From assembly GCA_028023455.1 (NCBI GenBank), contig JAQFVV010000049.1, positions 5,631,149-5,695,148 on the forward strand: 64,000 bases of DNA, written 5' to 3'. This DNA is from Epiperipatus broadwayi. Taxonomy: Eukaryota; Onychophora; Udeonychophora; Euonychophora; Peripatidae. The notes beneath the pieces were generated by a model. The model did not search any database. It was not told the DNA's origin and worked only from the letters and a program-made list of their open reading frames with translations. Numbering within the stretch: position 1 is the stretch's first letter; each line of letters begins with the position of its first letter. The position numbers and the translations under genes are program-made. Of this stretch, positions 22,926 through 35,849 are shown piece by piece.

Positions 22926-23462
22926 TGGTACTTACCTATAATTCCTTTGCTCTCTTCACCTGAAGCTTTCCAGATATTTATTTTATTAATAATCCATTTT
23001 CAGGGGCATTATGTATTAAACAACATGACTGTTTTTTAAGATGATTATCATATTAAATGTTTTGTTTCATTTTTTTTAATGATATTTATAAAAACAAAAT
23101 AAATTACACAAAACTCCAAATGATTGTAATTAAATAAAATTTAATATAACTGTAATAAACAAAATAAAATACTTGATGAAAGAATACTTACTCCGAACAT
23201 GGTTTGAATTTACACTGCCATAATCTCTGTTTACACATAAAGTTCTGTATCATGTTTATTAGCACACATTATCTACACAGGCACTATTCTGTAATTTTGA
23301 AAATATTTCACTGCATCTTTTGTCACTTGTAGATTTCAAATTTTTGTCATTTTTGCAATTAACCAACCATTTGAAAGAAAATGCTGTGGTAAATAGAAAA
23401 AATCTTGACAATGTTTGCAACATGTTAATATTTTATACTATAACAGTACAAAATGGAGAATA

Positions 23463-23544
23463 AACTTAACGTATCTGCACTACAAGGGCGCCATCTAGGC
23501 ATTTGAACCTAGAAAAATTTATAAAGTAGGCAGATACGTGAGTT
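23463..23544. other. 82-bp hairpin with tRNA T-arm-like segment
   Basis: The outer arms ACGTATCTGC (23469-23478) and GCAGATACGT (23530-23539) are perfectly complementary, extended by AACT with AGTT. Inside, the minus strand reads CTAGGTTCAAATGCCTAG, a 5-bp stem with a TTCAAAT loop like a tRNA T arm, next to GATGGCGCC. No full cloverleaf is possible. It could be an old tRNA-derived element or a structured RNA. Confidence 0.45.
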
Positions 23545-25080
23545 AAAAAAAATAAAAATTTTATTTTATATATTTTGACTTTGACCGTTAGCCCATTGTC
23601 ACTAGCTCAGAGGAACAGCAGAGATTTATATTTTATAATAAATTCTTATCTAAGATATATTTCAATATTAAAAAATGAATAAAATAAGCCACTGCCAGTA
23701 ATTATACACACAAACATTTATTTACGCACATATATATAAAATTTAACATTATTATTTTAGTATGTTTACTTTAGCATTTAACTGCATTTTTTAACTTTGA
23801 TTTTAGATTTTAATTTACATTTTAATTTTTATAAGTTTGCACAGATGGATTTATAAAAGTTTGTTTTATAATGTTGAGTATAGATCAGTTACATAGATTA
23901 CACGATCAAAAACATTTCAAAATAAACATAAACGATCAAAATATAAAATCATTGGTGGAATAGCAGAAGGACATTTATAAGAAACCCAATGGCATTCATC
24001 GTAAGATGCCGCATTGACACCAATAACTTAAAAGATATCCAAATAAATACATTTTAGATACTCACCATAAGGTATCATTATTTACTGAATGTCTATATAT
24101 TTTGATCAAATATAAACAACCAAAAACATAATTAACCGATAGTGAATTCATGCAAGTGTCTATACCCAACTTAAATTTAATACATTTAGAGTGTTGAGTA
24201 TGAATAGACTATATAGATTGCATTTGAAAAGAAAATATTCTATCCTTATTTAACATTAAGCCAAAAGCTTGTAGTTAAACCAACTTCAATCCATCTGATA
24301 TATCGATGCATTCAATGTAATATGAATACGACAACACGAAATTCCATACTGTCAGGAATGTACATCTGAGCAGCAGGGTTAAGAGAAAAAAAATTGACTC
24401 TCATCCAGATAGGAATACTACATCTATCTGACAAGAAGAGCAATAAAAAAAACTCCATAGGAAAGGACTGTGGTCATTTTTGCCGATTTACAATCATATT
24501 CCATAGGCAAAAGGGTTTGTGCGGCATATAATTCGAATCTGCATGTTGCGAACCTTGTACTAGATCTACTAATTACACCAATATATCCAATCCATTGACC
24601 CAATTCAACTATGAAACAAATAACCTAAAATTACCCTCCCCTAATAAAACTTTACAAATCTATATAGCCATGCCCAACTTAAGTTTAACATTTATGTAAT
24701 TTAGTTTAAATGAAAAACAAAAATCATAAATAAAACTTAAAAGAACAAAAAAAAAATGGAAATGATTTAAAAAAAAAAAAGAAATACATCAAATTAAATT
24801 ACTTATTAATAATTTAAGTGGGTCAGATAGGATTCTATTGCAATTATTTTAAATATAGAATAAAGTTTTAGAATTAAAGTTCTTATTGTTCTGTATACTG
24901 GAGTATTAGAAATAGATTTAAAGCTTAGAGTTCATAAAGTTCTTACGATTTTTTAAAATGTTCCTTTTTATCCATTGCTTTCTGTTTGGAATCCAGTGTT
25001 AAATCCTCCAATGATCCTATGGTCCTCAATATAAAAAAAATGATGTTTCATTTCACTTTTTTTTTTTTTTTTTATAACCA
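23545..25080. other. spacer with slightly less A/T-rich patches
   Basis: Around 23,900-24,620 the composition is less extreme and includes AATTCGAATCTGCATGTTGC near 24520. No frame, tRNA fold or repeat partner in the window was found. It may be an old retroelement remnant. Confidence 0.35.
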
Positions 25081-25089
25081 CTGAAGGAA

Positions 25090-25323
25090 TTGAAAGTGCG
25101 TCTTTCAATCCCTTTGTCTCCAACTCTCCGACTTAACACATCTCAGTCTTCTCTTAAAATTTCTTCACTCACTAAAAATTTGTTTCCAAACCTTTTTCTT
25201 TTATATGTAACTTTAGGATCCAATGGACATTACATCATTGATGATGATAATCCTTCTGTTGAGGTTCAAGTTCCCGATGGATTTCTTTCATTGGCCATTA
25301 GTTTCTATTGTTTTCCTATCTGA
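25090..25323 (+). CDS. unrecognised 77-residue open frame
   Basis: An ATG-started frame of 77 codons is preceded by a 20-base T run ending in an ATAACCACTGAAG that looks like a splice acceptor context. The first half is Ser/Leu-rich. The second has an acidic patch (Ile-Ile-Asp-Asp-Asp-Asn) and Val-Glu-Val-Gln-Val-Pro-Asp-Gly. Composition is more protein-like than in neighbouring frames, but there is no family match I can name and no partner exon was found. It may be a decayed transposon fragment or a chance frame. Confidence 0.2.
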   Translation: MKVRLSIPLSPTLRLNTSQSSLKISSLTKNLFPNLFLLYVTLGSNGHYIIDDDNPSVEVQVPDGFLSLAISFYCFPI

Positions 25324-25974
25324 CTGTTGCTTATACATTTAAATGCTCAAGGACTAGTTCACTTGGACTAATTAAAATAATCATTTCCATTTTTTCAATA
25401 ACATTAATTAATTTGTTTTGTACAAACTTAGATATATTTTTATCTTTAAATCTTTACTGACAATTTAGTTTTAAAATACTTTTTTTTTTATAAAGTTTCT
25501 TTTTTTAATAATTTTTTTCATCTGTGCGATTATATATATATATGAGTTTAGTATATAATTTTAATTTTCAATTCTTAAAAAAGAAGTTTTATTTGCGAAC
25601 TTTTATTTTTTTCATGTTTAATAATAAAAAAAATAATGTAACGTCGTATGTGCCCGTTATAATACATTGTAATATACATAAAATAATGATTCATTAAATG
25701 TTGTGAATGGTATTTTAAAAAAAATATTAATGAATTTATATTCAATTTCTTAATATTTTTTTAACTTAACATGTTTGATAAAATAATTTTGAGAAAAAAA
25801 TAAACAAATACTTCAACTCCCCTAAAAGGGGATAATTAACCAAAAAATGCATATGTAAGTACATAATTAATTTTGAGTTTAATAACTTTTAAGTGCCATA
25901 TTTCTTATGGTTTATAAATTAATTTCACTCTGAATTACCAAAAACGTTAACAAAGTCATGCTTATATACATCAG

Positions 25975-26112
25975 AGCTCCTAAGAATAAATGGATTCATT
26001 CTGTTCTTTATCTTTTATTCAACATTTAGAGTGTTTTAAGTCATAGCATGGGGAAGGGCATTTTACTGTCTCTGTTTACATATACATTGAGCTATAATTA
26101 ATTTAAAGTTTT
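25975..26112 (-). repeat. repeat family C, single minus-strand part-unit
   Basis: On the minus strand it reads TGTATATGTAAACAGAGACA, a CCCCATGCTATGACTTAAAA block, CTAAATGTTGAATAAAAG and AATGAATCCA. These are the same blocks in the same order as the 19.3 kb array. Confidence 0.7.
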
Positions 26113-28423
26113 TAATTTTAAATTGCACTTACATTTAATGCAGAATAATTGTAATCTTGATTTTAGACTTAATTAATATATAGGTAAATTAAAAAATGGA
26201 AATCATTTTTAAGTAAATCACAGCAAAACAAAGATATCTTCAACAGCCCATTAATAGGATACATTGTAGCTTTTTCCCTTTCTTTTACTCACAAGCTAAT
26301 AACATTTAAGTATTCATTTATCAATCGATATTAGATAGTTTTCTGATCAGACTATGAGTTATATATTTGAAAAATAATCCTAAACTTAATTAACATCTGC
26401 AAAAAATAATATTGATTTGATTTAGATGTGTATCTGGGCAATAAATATGGCAGACATATATATTATTATTCTATCTTGAGATCCTTTGTATTTATACTTT
26501 TATATTTTTAGTAATTTTAAGTTTAAAATATGGTTGAAATTATACCTCTTATGTTTTCAGTTGCTTAAATCTAAAAATAATATTTTTGTTCTTAATTTTG
26601 ATCATTCAGTGTTGAGCAGAGTCAATTAGAGTGGTATAAAACTTGCAGAAGATTTCTGAATCAATTGTAATTTGAGGAATAAAAAATTAAGATAATAAAT
26701 TACATACGATTATTATGTTCTGCATCATACAACAATAGTCAAACATCAAACAGGTAACAATGTGAAAAATGAATGATTAGAAATATAAGAAAATAATTTA
26801 TTTATAATAATATTATTGTTGATGAAGACCAATGAATGTTGAATCACACCTTATTTTCTTTTCCTTTACATGTCTGATTTAAGTGTAAAATTTTTAACTG
26901 TACCAAAATTTAATAAATATATATTTTAAAAAATCTAGGATTTTAAATCAATTTTGTAATTTTATTTTTGGAATATGTATATATTCATGTAGGCAGAATA
27001 TATTTTTGAAATTTATTTATTTATAAATGAAGAGTTATACTAACATAATTACAACAAACCAGACCTCAATTTGATCTTTAAATTAAAACCCTCTATACTT
27101 TATATAAATACAAAAAGTTGGATTAATGTATTTTTTATGTAATGGTCAATACTAATGTCTATCAAAATAAGAAAATATAGATTTCAAGTATCTCCACTCA
27201 TCATCTTTTTGATGATTGTTACTCCTACTAACAATGATTGTCATTAAATGTGAATTATCAGATAACTAGAAATATAGAAATAATATTTAATGAAGGAATT
27301 TATGTTTTATGAAAGTAAGAATTATACTTTTATCTAGTAAAATTAAAATCACCTTTTATGTAATTTGAGCAAGTAGTTTTTGTGAGTTGGGGGACAATTT
27401 GATATCTGTTATAGAAATAAATACAAAAAACTTAATATATATATATTAAGAATTTATTATTATACTTTGCTTTTAATTAAATAATTGATGAACGGTGTGG
27501 TGCGCTAGTACAAAGCAAAAGAGAAGTTTGAGTTTTATATTTGATGTATTAATTTACACTAAACACTTTCAAAATCTAGAGATTTCATATTTATAGCTAA
27601 AATAAAACTGTGATGTATTGTGATTATATATGCAGCAGAAGAAAGTTAATTTTGAGTGAAATTGTTGAATGTTTATTAGTGTTATAAAGTCCATTTTTTG
27701 GAGATAGAGAAAGATGGGTCTTTGCAGGTAATAGCTTAGGAGGACTTAAGGTTATAAAGTATGTTTCTCTCATTTTTGTTGCGAGTTGTCTCTTACTTAA
27801 TAATTGCTATGGTTGTTATAAATACATGTCCAGTTAATTTTTTGTGGCAAAAATATCTGATTTAGTGGTTGATTTTTTGTAGGTATATCGGTGTTGAAAT
27901 AAATGAGTGGCTAGTGATGCATGGGATTCACCAAAATATGTAGAATTCACATGAAGTGAGGCCATTGGATTTTAAAAAGAGCACAGGAGGTGAGAGCAAT
28001 AACTGTATACTGCCAGATAAAATTGAAATGTATGTTAATAAAAATTAAGACTAGAATATTTCAGCAATGTTACCTGAATTTGCAAACACAATGTTTAAAA
28101 ATATAGTTTAGGGAAAAGATAACATATACACAAATTATCAAAAACTAACTTGGCAAATACACTCTGATTTTATTTTTGCTTAACTAGTTTTCATTAAAAA
28201 CAATATAAGTATCAAACGATTTATTTTAAAACTAATTTTGCATAATCCCCCCCCCCCCCATATAAAATTTTATTTTTAATTTGCTTTCAAAACTAGTTTT
28301 TAACTTAACCTTCTCACTATTTATTTGTTATTGTTTTTATTATTATTTTAGCAATAAATATGTGCAAAAAATTTTTTCTTCAAAATAATGGTGTTTCAAT
28401 AAAGTAATGTGCTACATGTAATA
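26113..28423. other. AT-rich spacer
   Basis: No gene recognised. Near 27487-27535 a GGTGTGGTGCGCTAGT then AAGTTTGAGTTTTA sequence faintly recalls the box A/B part of SINE family 2, but no ribozyme segment precedes it. A poly-C run lies near 28249. Confidence 0.35.
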
Positions 28424-28621
28424 ATATGTTGGACTGATTTCATCATCTCTCGTTAAATGTTGAATGTATAAAAAATTTTAAATTTTTTTTAAACTTTTCA
28501 AATAAAAACAACTTACTAGTTATAACACACAAATTGTTTGTATTTGAAAAATTTAAAATAAAGTTTAAATTTTCTATACATTCATCAATTAATGATAGAT
28601 GATGGAAATAGTCCAACATAT
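28424..28621. repeat. long imperfect palindrome (hairpin element F)
   Basis: The left arm 28424-28511 and right arm 28533-28621 are about 85-90 bp each and complementary with scattered differences. The outer ends are ATATGTTGGACT and AGTCCAACATAT, and the loop is about 21 bp. No coding content. The form is that of a hairpin MITE or foldback sequence; no other copy is in the window. Confidence 0.75.
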
Positions 28622-29849
28622 CACATCTAATATAACATATTCACAATCTTCGAGTCAAATATTATTGTTTATACAGTATATGTTTGGTTTACATTAGCAA
28701 GAGGCAAAATTGAATCTAGAAAATCATAACTATGTTTTGTTTTGTTTTTTGCATTGTTTACTTATTTTTTCTTTTTTTTAAAAAAATAAGCTAGTTGAAA
28801 AATTTAATCCCAACTTAATTAATCCAATAAATGTAATTATCAATTAATTAGATAAAAACCATTTAGATTTCTAATCTCTATTTCACTCTCTTTACCTATC
28901 TTTTCAATGTAAAATTTAAATGTACAATACTAAATTATTTCAAGGCAATTTATAAGAGTATTTGCTGATATTGCCCACTTTTATGTTGTTGTTTTTTTTT
29001 TTGGAGAAATTTTATGATTAGCTGACTTCTAGAGTTTCAGACAATATTATTTTCATCATGTATAGTAATCTTTCCTAATTGAAAACTAAAGATAGACTTT
29101 ATAAATTCGTTTTGTGAATATTGTCTTAAACATTCCTTTATTGGAGAATTCTTGATTTATAATCCAGCCAAAAAAAGAAATACAGTTCAATTATATATGA
29201 GGGATTTAAATGAAATAAATAAAATTATTTATTTATTTGATATCTGCTATATTTAATAGTTTAATGACACATAAAATCATGAATACTCTTTTATTTCTTA
29301 CTATAATAGAAAAATGAATGATTCACACTCATCGTTTATTTTTTTAATTGTATAAAATAACTGTTTAAACATATGTATGGATACATGCTCATAAAGATTA
29401 ATATGTGGTTATTAATTTGCTTGTATGTAACAAAAATTGTTTGATATTATTTGACTAACTCTAATTTCAGAACTGCTAGCTATTTCTCTCATCTTTCTTT
29501 TTTTAGTGAAAAAACTTAGGTTAGTATTGTGATAATTTATTATATGTTACTTCAACAATTGCAGGCATACCTTTATAGATATATAATAATGTAATGCAAA
29601 TGTTTAAAACATAAGACATGGTGATATCTGGATTATAAAAATATATAAATATGGTCACTTGATAAAATATTGTCTTGTTAAAAATAATTAATAAATTACA
29701 CATGTTTTAGCTGTTGACCACTTTACATAAATATGTATTTGCCAATAAACTATGATTGCTACTATTTTTTATATATGTATTCAAATATTATTCTTATCCC
29801 AGTCCATCTTTCATCTTACCTCAATCATATATAACATGAAAATCAATCA
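28622..29849. other. AT-rich spacer
   Basis: Nothing recognised. The frame at 29521-29703 is low-complexity and unsupported. Confidence 0.4.
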
Positions 29850-30245
29850 ATACTTAGACAATTCTATTATATGGTTCAATATATTTATATAGACACCAAA
29901 GAATTTAATTTGACTTTAGAGATTGAAATTATTGATACAAAGAAGTTTAATTAAGCCTCCTTAGACAGGTAAATATAACCTGTTTTGAATATAGTCTAAT
30001 AAATAGTTTATTATAGCATTACAAATTGCAATTATAATTTTCAATTTGCACCCAAAATATTACTTCAATAATAAGTGTAATAATATTCAAGGCAAAATGG
30101 GTTTATATGTAATCATTAAAATCAGTCAACATTTAGACAATCCCAATATCAATATCATTCTACAATCTCAACCTGTTATCAAAGCAACCTCCTTTTAAAA
30201 TGGATGAAATTCCACTTTTATTTATGATCTAATATATTTATATAG
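29850..30245 (+). repeat. dispersed repeat family D, copy 2
   Basis: It matches copy 1 at 18395-18710 in blocks such as GAAATTATTGATACAAAGAA, GCATTACAAA, TTGCACCCAAAATATTACTT, AATAAGTGTAATAATA and TTATCAAAGCAACCTCC. A flanking TATATTTATATAGACAC block occurs twice (about 29880 and 30229). Confidence 0.7.
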
Positions 30246-30668
30246 ACACTAAAAATGACCATATATATAATGTACATAAACTCAGTAAACATTTACAAGT
30301 AAGGTATACTTTAAAATACTTCTAAAGTCATCAAACAGGTCACACACACATACACACAATTTTTCTAAAAGTTTATGTGAATATTAAAATAATATTTACA
30401 TTAATAAACTATTTCAGGACTTACCTGAATGATTAAAAAAATCCTCTGCAGCTTGGGCCAAGCCATTTAACAATTATAAACAGAATAGATAAAAATATTA
30501 ATTTATATATCAAACACATTTTATAAGCCATAGTTCCTACCATATATACAAATAAAATTACAGCAATCAATATTTATTTGTTTGGGTAATCACTTAATAT
30601 TTATATGTTGCATTTAACAGATTGAACTTCAAGAATTATTAAAGAAAAAAAAGAATTATTAAAACACA

Positions 30669-31730
30669 CAGGTGGAACTGCTTCTAGAAAAAAAAGTCAC
30701 TTGCTTCACAGCTCTCTTAAAAAAAGTTTAAAAAGTCAGTTTTGCTGCTATCAAAGGTATTCCTTATATGTACTTGTCTCTTTAAAGAACATTATTTGCT
30801 GTCTGTGTGCTTTTCATTCACAACTATCAGTTTTTAGTGTATTTTTATCATTATTTCACTGTATCTACCATTTGCTCATCTACAATAGACAACCAGATTC
30901 TTTCCCCTGATTGATGGGTAATTTCACTGTCCTATGTATCATAGAGGGTTTTATTTCCTCTTAGTCTCTTGACTTCATTTTTTATTCCAGTTCTTCTATC
31001 ACTCTAAACATTTTTATCAAATTTTGTATATATTGTTCCAATTATTTAGGTCATTAAAAACGATCTTCTTTTCTCACCCCCCCCCCCCCGCCCTTTGGGG
31101 TAGTAACCTGACTATAATCCTAATCAATTTTTGCATTAGCCAACTAAAATTAACATTAACAATCTCGCCAGTGTGGATTTGCTTCATTTTTTAAAATCAA
31201 ATTCTTTAGTTTTCCACTTCAAATTTTTTTCTTTATATAATCCTTAACTCTTTCAAACAGTTTAAAGATGGCCACCGCCCCTAGCAGAAAAAATGTGCAA
31301 AACATAATTCACTACAACAAAAACTTCAAAACTTCCAAAAATGTTAACTAAATTAAATTCCAAAGGAAACTCAATTGAAGACACCATCAGCACATAACCT
31401 ATTTCAAGATCTCCATCTCCAGACTCTCTGGATTTTTCTCCCTTACAGGCTGAGATTTGCCCCATCAAAGGCAAAAAGCAATCCCAAAAAGTAATCTGAC
31501 CAATCATAATGTTGTTCCAAACAAAACTGGGAACATTAAAAATTCCTCAACTATGAGAGGAAAAAATCAACCTGCTACCCCTAAGTTTAATGCAGAAATC
31601 TCAGCCAGCTCTGAATCCTCTAAAAATCTAACACACAATGATTGCTCATTTTATTTTATAATCACTCCCTTGTAAACCTTTTTCTAACTGTATTTATATA
31701 TATATTGATGAATAAACATCACTGAGAAAA
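30669..31730 (+). mobile_element. LINE-like retroposon remnant with target-site duplication
   Basis: The segment is bounded by direct repeats AAAGAATTATTAAARCACA (30650-30668 and 31731-31749; 18 of 19 match). It ends with GATGAATAAACATCACTGAG plus a short A run, a typical retroposed 3' end. A start-like ATGGCCACCGCCCCTAGC at 31268 opens a short frame with a basic N-terminus. Another frame (31457-31675) is Lys/Asn/Ser/Pro-rich, as in disordered LINE ORF1 N-termini. Frames are broken and no reverse transcriptase is present. It is either an internally deleted LINE or a non-autonomous relative. Confidence 0.5.
31457..31672 (+). pseudogene. ORF1-like disordered frame within the retroposon
   Basis: The frame has 72 codons rich in Lys, Asn, Ser and Pro with Lys-Thr-Gly-Asn-Ile-Lys-Asn-Ser-Ser and Glu-Ile-Ser-Ala-Ser-Ser-Glu-Ser-Ser stretches. 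It lacks any catalytic motif. A similar composition occurs in the ORF1-like frame at 48145-48677. Assignment to a LINE ORF1 is by context only. Confidence 0.35.
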
Positions 31731-32256
31731 AAAGAATTATTAAAGCACAGGAAAAAATACCTTTCTTCTCTTCACTCATATTTACCATATATGCATTCAA
31801 GTTTCAGTTGATCATAATATTGTTTAACTTCAGGGAATAGATGATAACCAATGATTTCTACATAAAAAAATCATAGACTATATTTATAAAAATTTGAATA
31901 CTGTATCTTTCTCATCATTAAAACTAAGATTTTTTAATAAAATGCATGAAAATAATATAGATTTATTCAGGAATATAATTTTCATATGCCACATAGTTAA
32001 AAATATTTTATTACTTGAACCATATTTACATTAATATTTTAATTAAATAAACTTTTTTTCAATTAAATAAACCTCAGAATCTTTATTTCAGTTATTTGAA
32101 ATGTTAAGCGATGTTTTAAAAGCAAAATGGAATAGAGCAAAAATATAATACTTTCTAATAAATTTCTTTTTTATCTTCCCACTATTCTTATAACAAATAA
32201 TCGTTTAATCAGAATTTAAGCCCAAAACACAAAAAAGTTCCATTTTACATAATATC

Positions 32257-32352
32257 GTTGTTAGCCGAGAGGTCATAGCACCCGCCTTGCAAGCAAGTAG
32301 TTGGTTGCAGATGGGTGTGGTTCGCGTCCCGGCCGATGCTATGACATATGAA
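32257..32352 (+). ncRNA. tRNA-like repeat (SINE head), copy 1
   Basis: This is about 55% G+C in very A/T-rich surroundings. TTAGCCGAGAGGTC resembles box A, and GTGGTTCGCGTCCC resembles box B. Between them CTTGCAAGCAAG resembles an anticodon arm, followed by an extra segment. TCATAGCA (32273-32280) is perfectly complementary to TGCTATGA further on, but no normal acceptor stem forms. A second copy lies at 61862-61959 in reverse. A tRNA-derived repeat is more likely than a working tRNA. Confidence 0.6.
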
Positions 32353-35300
32353 ATATACAATTATTGTTATATATAAAAAAAATATATCAATATACTTCTC
32401 TATGAACAACCCACAAGGCAATGCAATACAATACTTAATTTTACTTACTTTTCCAAACTAATTATTTAGTTTGACTGTTCAATAATTTATTTAAGGCTTT
32501 TGTTTCTACTTAAAAATATTCAGTGTTAAAAACAGAATCTGAAATTATTAAATTATTATCAGAGGTTACTAAATATTTTATGTTGTTAATAAATTATTTC
32601 CAACAAAAAAAAATGAAATATTAAATTAGTTCAAAATTTTAATTTAATAAATTTATAATATATCTGTTTAATTATTATATTATCATAGAATAAAAGTAAA
32701 TGTAAATCATTGGGGTTTTTTTTTTATTTATTAATATATATATAATGATAAATATTGAGTTATTTAATAGGTAGAAGCCTTTTTCAACACCGCTTCATTA
32801 CTCTTTATAGTGTAACATATATATTATAAATAATGACATAGCATTATTTACAGTGATTCAGAAAACAATGTCTGGATGTCAGAACAAAAATATATCATCT
32901 GGTAATATTAGAATATGTCATACTGAGTAGGATAATAAAATGTCAAATCTTAAATATTAAATACAATATTTCTTGCTATATAAATAAACTAGATTTGTCA
33001 TCAGATTAAGTGTTAGATTGTGTTATTAATTTTTATTTTGTGTTTCATCATCTAGATAAAAATTTATGAGATACTCAATTAATGAACAACAAACATATAC
33101 ATATCCAGATGAGTTAAGGGCTAGTTACCTAAGTTTTTCTGGAATGAGTACTAGGCCATGAACTTGGTATAATAATTTGATCTGATGACTTGGGCTCCAG
33201 ATGAAATTGCATATTGTTCTGAGCAAATACTCCTTCATTTGTTTGTTTGTTGTTGTTTTTTTTATCATAAAATTTTTAAAAGTATTTGTGAGTACCACAA
33301 GTCAAATGTATTCTTTTTTTTTATGTTATCCAGCGCCAATGCCCACATAAATTTTATATCTTGAAAAAAATCTGAAAGTTTATTTTTAAAAATATGCTCT
33401 TACTTCTAAAACATTTTTCATATTTTTATTTCCCTTTTACAGTATCATTTTACAATGAAATTGTGACTAGTAAACTAAAAATATAAAAGTCAAAATCTTT
33501 CATTTTAATCTAGGAATTCTTTATACTTAGCTATACTCTATTTTTCATTTTACATTTAACTTTTTTGATAAAATGTTTAATGTCTTCAGTATTTTTACAT
33601 AGAAGAATGAATACATTGCCATATTTAAGCTTGGATGATTTGTTTTCATTAATCCCAAAAGACCAGGAAAATAAAGAGTGTGATAATATATCATTCTGTC
33701 TATCTTCACTGCTGATTTAAAAATAGTCTGTTTTAATTGTATGTTTTACTTCCATCTAGAGATTTTTAATAATGTCTATGAAATGTTCTAGTTTTTTTTT
33801 TTTTATATAAATTTTATAATTTATCATATCATGGCTTGGTTATAATCAGTATAATGCATGCTTATAATATTGATATTCAGCTGTAGATAGACACATAGTA
33901 TAATAAATAGATAAATAGATATAGATTAATAGACAGATATATATAGAGAGACATAGATATGGGTTAAGTAATTGACAGGTAGATACATAGATAGGCAAAT
34001 AGTTATAGATAGATAGATGGATAATTAAATGTATGAAAAATGGTTCTTCAGATTATAAGTGTTTAATCATAAGAAAAATATCCTTTTAAAAAGTAATAAA
34101 GTTTTAAAATGTATGTTTGATCATTTTAAATAAATTGGTGCATTGAAACATTGTATTTAATTTTATTTAGAGGCAAATAATTTGTGCATGCAATGCGCAT
34201 TTTAAATAAAAATGCTTCTTCAATGGTACCATCAACAGCAGCCATTCCATATTTGAGATTTCAATCACAAATTGTGCATAAAATAAACAAACAATAAAAG
34301 TAAAGAAAATAAAATTATATCATATGGTATAAGGATTACATACTATATATAAATTTTAAAACATAAAACTGCTTGTGGCCATGATGACAGATTTCTTCAT
34401 TTAAATTCAATATTGTAAGTGTTAGGAAGATGAAGAATATAAAAGAATTTGAATGCAATTCAAGTAATAATTTTAATACAAAAATAATAGGATGTATGAG
34501 TTTCATATTGACAAGTGTTAAGTTAAAGTTTAGAGTATTGTAACTTGGAAATGCTCATTCTTATTTTGTTACTTTAACTGGAAAGAAAAAAACTTTTCAG
34601 CTGTATATTAGTGCATGATTTAATGTGATGTTAATGCTGTTAACATCTATTTTATAAATAATTTTTCTCTATATTATTATAAATGACAGAAAAATTATCA
34701 AAAATGTTGGAAAAAAACATGAAGAAAAATTCAATTCACACTATTTATTATATAAATATACAGTACTAAGGCATATGTACTTTGTACCTCATGTTATAAT
34801 TAGTAATATAATTAAATTAAAAAATTAAAATAAAAAGTAAGTACGTTAAACAAGATTTTTTTATAAAACTATTTATATATTTTTTAAATGTCTAAATCAA
34901 AAAGATCTTTATTAGTAAAGTAAAAAAAATAACTTGATAACAGTATGGTGGTAAGATTTAATACAAAATAGATTAAGAGTACTGGCTTTTATATATACAA
35001 TCAGTAAAATGATTCTGTAGCTATAACATCATTTTCTGGTTAAAGAGTTTTATAATCTCTAATATTTCATCTTACTAATAGGGAAAAACTTTAATTATTA
35101 AATAAATGAATACATTTACAAAATCTACCATAGACCAATTGATTTTTGTAAATATTTTTTTAGAGGTTGATTTTCAATCAGCTGTTATTCAATAATAATA
35201 AAGATAAAAATATATGGTTTATATTTAGTAAAGTAATTAAATTGACTGTCATAGTACCTATAACTTTACAATTTTTGTGATCATAAATATATTATGATGG

Positions 35301-35849
35301 TGAAAGTGCGCATAGATCCCAAACAAAATGTTTTTTTTTTTTTTGTAATGATCGATGAACTATTTTATAACTCTCAATACAATGAGGAAAGATTAAAAAT
35401 TCAGATTTTTGGGGAATTAAAAAACTTTTTCTATAACAATGTTCATGTTAATATTTTTCATTAGATTATTTATATCCCTTTGGAAATAATTTTGATTATA
35501 AGTTGTAATAATATGCCTAAAAAATTTGCAATTATCCGCAAAAGACGAAAGTTATAAAAATTCTTCATTTTATCTTAAATCAATTTAAATATTAAACAAT
35601 AACAGTTTGACTATTGCAATTATATGAATGATAAGTTCATATAAATTTTATTGCTTTAATAAAAAAATATTTAAACCATTTAATAAAAATTTGGGGGAAA
35701 AAATATGCAATTTAAAAAGAAGTATGGTGTAACCTATTTTATCAAAAAAAAATTGCTGAAATCAAAATAAACGATATCTAGTTAATATTGATTCTCACCA
35801 GAATAAAAAATATGAACAAGATATATAAGGCAACACACCATGTTTCAAA
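32353..35849. other. AT-rich spacer with a decayed GATA patch
   Basis: No gene recognised. Between about 33880 and 34030, irregular GATA/TAGA units look like another old GATA array. A CTGATGA at 33187 was tested for a hammerhead and not accepted. Confidence 0.4.

Noticed and set aside
32257-32352. Functional tRNA gene
   Set aside because: Box A and B are present, but no acceptor stem or normal cloverleaf forms and there is an extra segment after the anticodon-like loop.
33170-33235. CTGATGA followed at the right distance by GAAA, as in a hammerhead
   Set aside because: Stem II can be drawn (TTGG with CCAG) but is not flush with the core, stem III is poor, and no stem I pairing was found. 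No second copy is in the window.
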